64,000 nucleotides of DNA from Vitis vinifera (Eukaryota > Streptophyta > Magnoliopsida > Vitales > Vitaceae), in contig NC_081810.1 in NCBI RefSeq assembly GCF_030704535.1, forward strand, positions 1,054,501 to 1,118,500, written 5' to 3'. Both the position numbers and the translations under genes were made by a program. Positions 60,930 through 64,000 of this stretch are shown here, one piece after another (the stretch's first letter is position 1; each line of letters opens with the position of its first letter). The notes under the pieces are model-generated. The model was not told the DNA's origin, did no database searches, and saw nothing but the letters and a program-made list of their open reading frames with translations.

Positions 60930-63900
60930 GTGGATCATTGGGACGCAAGGCCTCAACAACTACCACTAGTGCTAAAGATCTTTGGAATGCCTTCGAAACC
61001 CAATATGCATGGTGGAGTTGATGTGGGTATAGAACAATATTTTATAGTTTCTGATTTCAATAAGTTCATCATGGTAGATGGAAAACCTATAAGTAATCAA
61101 ATTCATGAGTTTCAAGAGCTTCTAAGAGGGGTAGAAAGAAAAAGACACAATTTTAATTTAATGAAGACTTTAAAGTATCTTGCCTTATAGATAAACTTCC
61201 TCTTTCAAGGTCCAACTTTGCTCAATCTCTTAGACATAAGAAATGAGAATTAACATTGATCCAAGTAATTAATTGAAGAAAATCATAGGTAAAATGTTAA
61301 GCAAGAAAATGAAATAAAGTCAAAGGTAAATCTAGTGGAGATGTCAAATAAATCAAACTTTAAAAATTAATTTCGTTCTAGGGGAAAGAATTTAAAAATA
61401 AATAATAGATAAAATAATAATCATCAAAATCCTTACCAAAATAATCAATCCCGTCATCACTAACCAAACCACCAACCCAATTATGTAAAGGACAAAAGTA
61501 ATGGAAAGAAAGCTTGCTTTGTGTGCCACTATTATAAAAGGAATAGGGAATACAAGCCCAACAACAACAACAAACAAGGTTCAAGAGCTCAAATTAATAT
61601 GTTGATGGATGGTGAGAACTCAAGTGAATATTCTATTAGTTATAATCTTGATTAGCCCTTGATTAATTTTACCTATTATAATAAAGATTAGTAGTTAGAT
61701 TTTGGAGCTAATGTCCATATATGTCTTGATCATGCATGTTTTAAATTATATTGAACTCAAGTGGAGAAAGTGTGACTTTAAGAAATGACTTCATCACATA
61801 TGTGCTAAGAATAGCACAAGTAGACTTGAAGATGACATTTGGGAAGGTCCTAACTCTTAAAAAAGTGTAACATGTTACAAGAGTGAGAAGAAATCTAATT
61901 AGTATTCATTCTTAGTCCAACAAGGTTGTAAAGTTGTATTGGAGTCCAATAAAGTAGTAATTACCTACAATAATGTATTCATTGGACACAATTATGTATG
62001 CCCTCTATTTAAGTTGAATGTACACTTATTGGATGAAAGTAATAAAATTCTTTTTTATGTTTTCGATATTGAATTTAGCAATAATTAGCATGGTGGATTG
62101 GAACATGTGAGCCTAGGAAAGTTAAAAAGATTGATGGATCTCAACTTAATTCCTACGGCAAATATGGATTTTAAACATAAATATGAAATATGTATACAAG
62201 CAAAACAACTAAAGAAACCTTATAACCTATAGTGAGAAATACTAAACTATTAGAATTAATGCATGGTGATTTATGTGACGCAAATCAACCTTCTATTAGA
62301 GTTGAGAATAAATACTTGCTAACCTTCATTATTGATCACTCCAAGTATTGCTATGTATACCTTATCAAAACTAAGGATGGAGTATTTGAAAAGTTGAAGT
62401 AATATAAGAGTGAAGTTGAAAATCAGTTAGAAAGAAAAATTAAAGTACTTGGATCAACTAGAAGAAGTGTATATACTAGAACCAACTTAACAACATTTTG
62501 TGAGAAACATGGAATAATATATGAAGTCATGCCATCTTACTCACCTCAATCAAATGGTGTAGTTGAAAGAAAGAACTGCACTTTAATGGATATAGTAAAT
62601 GTTATACTTTTGAATTCATGTGCCCTTAAAACTTGGAGAAACAATATTATCATGTTACCTATTAATTAAATAGAGGCACTATTAAAGATAATGAAAAAGC
62701 TACTTTTGAATTATGGAAAAATAGAATTCTTAAATAGATATATTAAAATTGTGGGGGTGTTTATAAAAAATAACTATACCTAAACCTTAAAGGAAAAAAA
62801 ATAAGACCTAAAACTATAGACATTATCTTCATAGGATATGCTCATAACCATAATGCAAATTAGTTCCTATTTGTAAAATCTAAAGTTAATGAGATTTATA
62901 ATAATACAATAATTGAAGCTAAAGATGCCACATACTTTGAAGATATATTTCCCTTTAGAACTAAAGTTTCTAATCAAGTCAATGATAAACCATCCAATTC
63001 AAAGCATATTTTCAATGACATGACTCGCTTAAATTTGGATGTGGAACCTCATGTTGAACCTAGAAGAAGTAAAAGAGGAAAAATAATAGAAAAAACTTCG
63101 AAGATGACTTTTATACTTGATTAGTGAAAGGATAAGTTAACCTATCAAGAGGCTATGACTTCTATAAATGCACCTTTTTTACTACTTTGATACTTCTTCT
63201 CTGATCTCTAGGATTACAACTATTAGAATTTTGATAGTCTTAGCATCAATCCATAATTTAGTAATACATCAAATGGATGTTAAAACCTTTTTTCTGAATG
63301 GTGACTTAGTGAAAAAAATATACATAGAACAACCTAAAGGTTTTAAGATAAAAGGATAAGAGCATAAGGTATGTACATTAGTGAAATGATCATTATATGG
63401 TCTTAAATAAGCTCTAAAACAGTGGCATGAAAAGTTTGATAAAGTCGTTTTAGATTATGGGTTTAAAATTAGTGATCATGATAAATGTGAATATAAAATA
63501 GACTTAAAAGAATGCATCATACTTTGTCTTTATATGGATGATATTCTAATTTTTGAAAATAATATGGAAATAGTGAATGACATGAAAGATTATTTGTCTA
63601 CGAACTTTGAGATGAAGGATTTAGAAGATGCACATATAATATTGTGAATGAGACTTTCAAGAACAAGTGAAGGAATAACTTTAGATCAATCAAATGCCAT
63701 TGAAAAATATTAAAGAAGTTTAATTACTTTGATAGTAAATTAGTATCCACACCTTATGATTCCAATATGCATTTGAATAATGTTGGAGAACCAAAATAAT
63801 AATTAAAGTACCCTCAAACACTAAGGTCTCTATTGCGTATTATAAATAAAATTAGACCTGGTATAGCATATGTAGTTGGGAGACTAAGTAGGTATATTCA

Positions 63901-64000
63901 TAATCTTTGTTAAGGAATGTTGGATTCCTTTAGAAAAAGTCTTTAAGTATCTCAAAGGAACTTTGACTTATTCTTTATGTTACAAAGGATTCTCTAATAT
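60930..64000 (+). mobile_element. Decayed, 5'-truncated Copia retrotransposon
   Basis: Fragments occur in the correct Copia order on the plus strand. A GAG relic has LWNAFETQY and later IHEFQELL (about 60970-61300). A zinc-knuckle relic keeps its first Cys pair, ACFVCH (61510). A protease-like DFGANVHIC follows (61700). Integrase pieces include LMHGDLCDANQPS (62260) and PSYSPQSNGVVERKN (62530). Reverse transcriptase pieces include FFLNGDLVKKIYIEQPKGF (63290), SLYGLK (63390) and LYMDDILIF (63530), then FEMKDLEDAHIIL and a late VFKYLKGTLTYSL. Many stops and frameshifts make it inactive. It runs past the right edge of the window. This is an endogenous plant element. Confidence 0.88.

Noticed and set aside
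63168-63359. Short open frame at the right end as an independent gene
   Set aside because: It is part of the Copia reverse-transcriptase relic (MDVKTFFLNGD and EQPKGF motifs), not a separate gene.

Overview
The window is nuclear DNA from a flowering plant. It is AT-rich, its genes are split by GT-AG introns, and its intergenic space is full of small transposons, LINE fragments and LTR-element relics. The protein sequences and repeat style look like a woody eudicot, and grapevine (Vitis) is my best guess from memory; I could not check this. I see no prokaryotic, organellar or viral gene cluster.

Eight genes can be read. From left to right they are: a UXT-type prefoldin-like gene (+, 6 coding exons, 1524-6582); a YLS3-like GPI-anchored lipid-transfer protein (-, 3 exons, 7272-8006); PIGV, the second GPI mannosyltransferase (+, 8 exons, 11783-16591); an SF1/BBP-like KH protein with a long proline-rich tail (+, 8 coding exons, 19818-25055); a protein I do not recognise (-, 4 exons, 25832-29147); HUB2, the histone H2B ubiquitin ligase (-, 19 exons, 30290-45857); and two tandem single-exon TMEM45/DUF716 membrane-protein genes (-, 51044-51892 and 53571-54437). 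I joined exons by hand, checking that phase was kept across every intron. Each model is one uninterrupted reading frame of plausible family length.

Most genes are unrelated housekeeping functions and do not form an operon or cluster. One loose link is that PIGV acts in GPI-anchor synthesis while the neighbouring lipid-transfer protein carries a GPI-type C-terminus; this is probably coincidence. The TMEM45 pair is a true local cluster, made by a tandem duplication of about 2.5 kb that includes promoter and 3' flank.

From 46 kb onward the DNA becomes repeat-dominated. It holds a hAT-like MITE carrying a tRNA-like segment with intact A and B boxes, (TA)n tracts, Harbinger-like and other foldback elements, and a decayed copy of the 5' end of HUB2 about 12 kb from its source and split by a MITE. 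The right end has a Gypsy-style LTR fragment next to a 5'-truncated, heavily mutated Copia element that runs off the window. I found no obviously new biochemical system. The points most worth a second look are the HUB2 fragment copy, the tRNA-carrying MITE, the altered KH loop of the SF1-like protein, the unrecognised gene, and a minimal LINE insertion of about 14 bp with clear target-site duplications.
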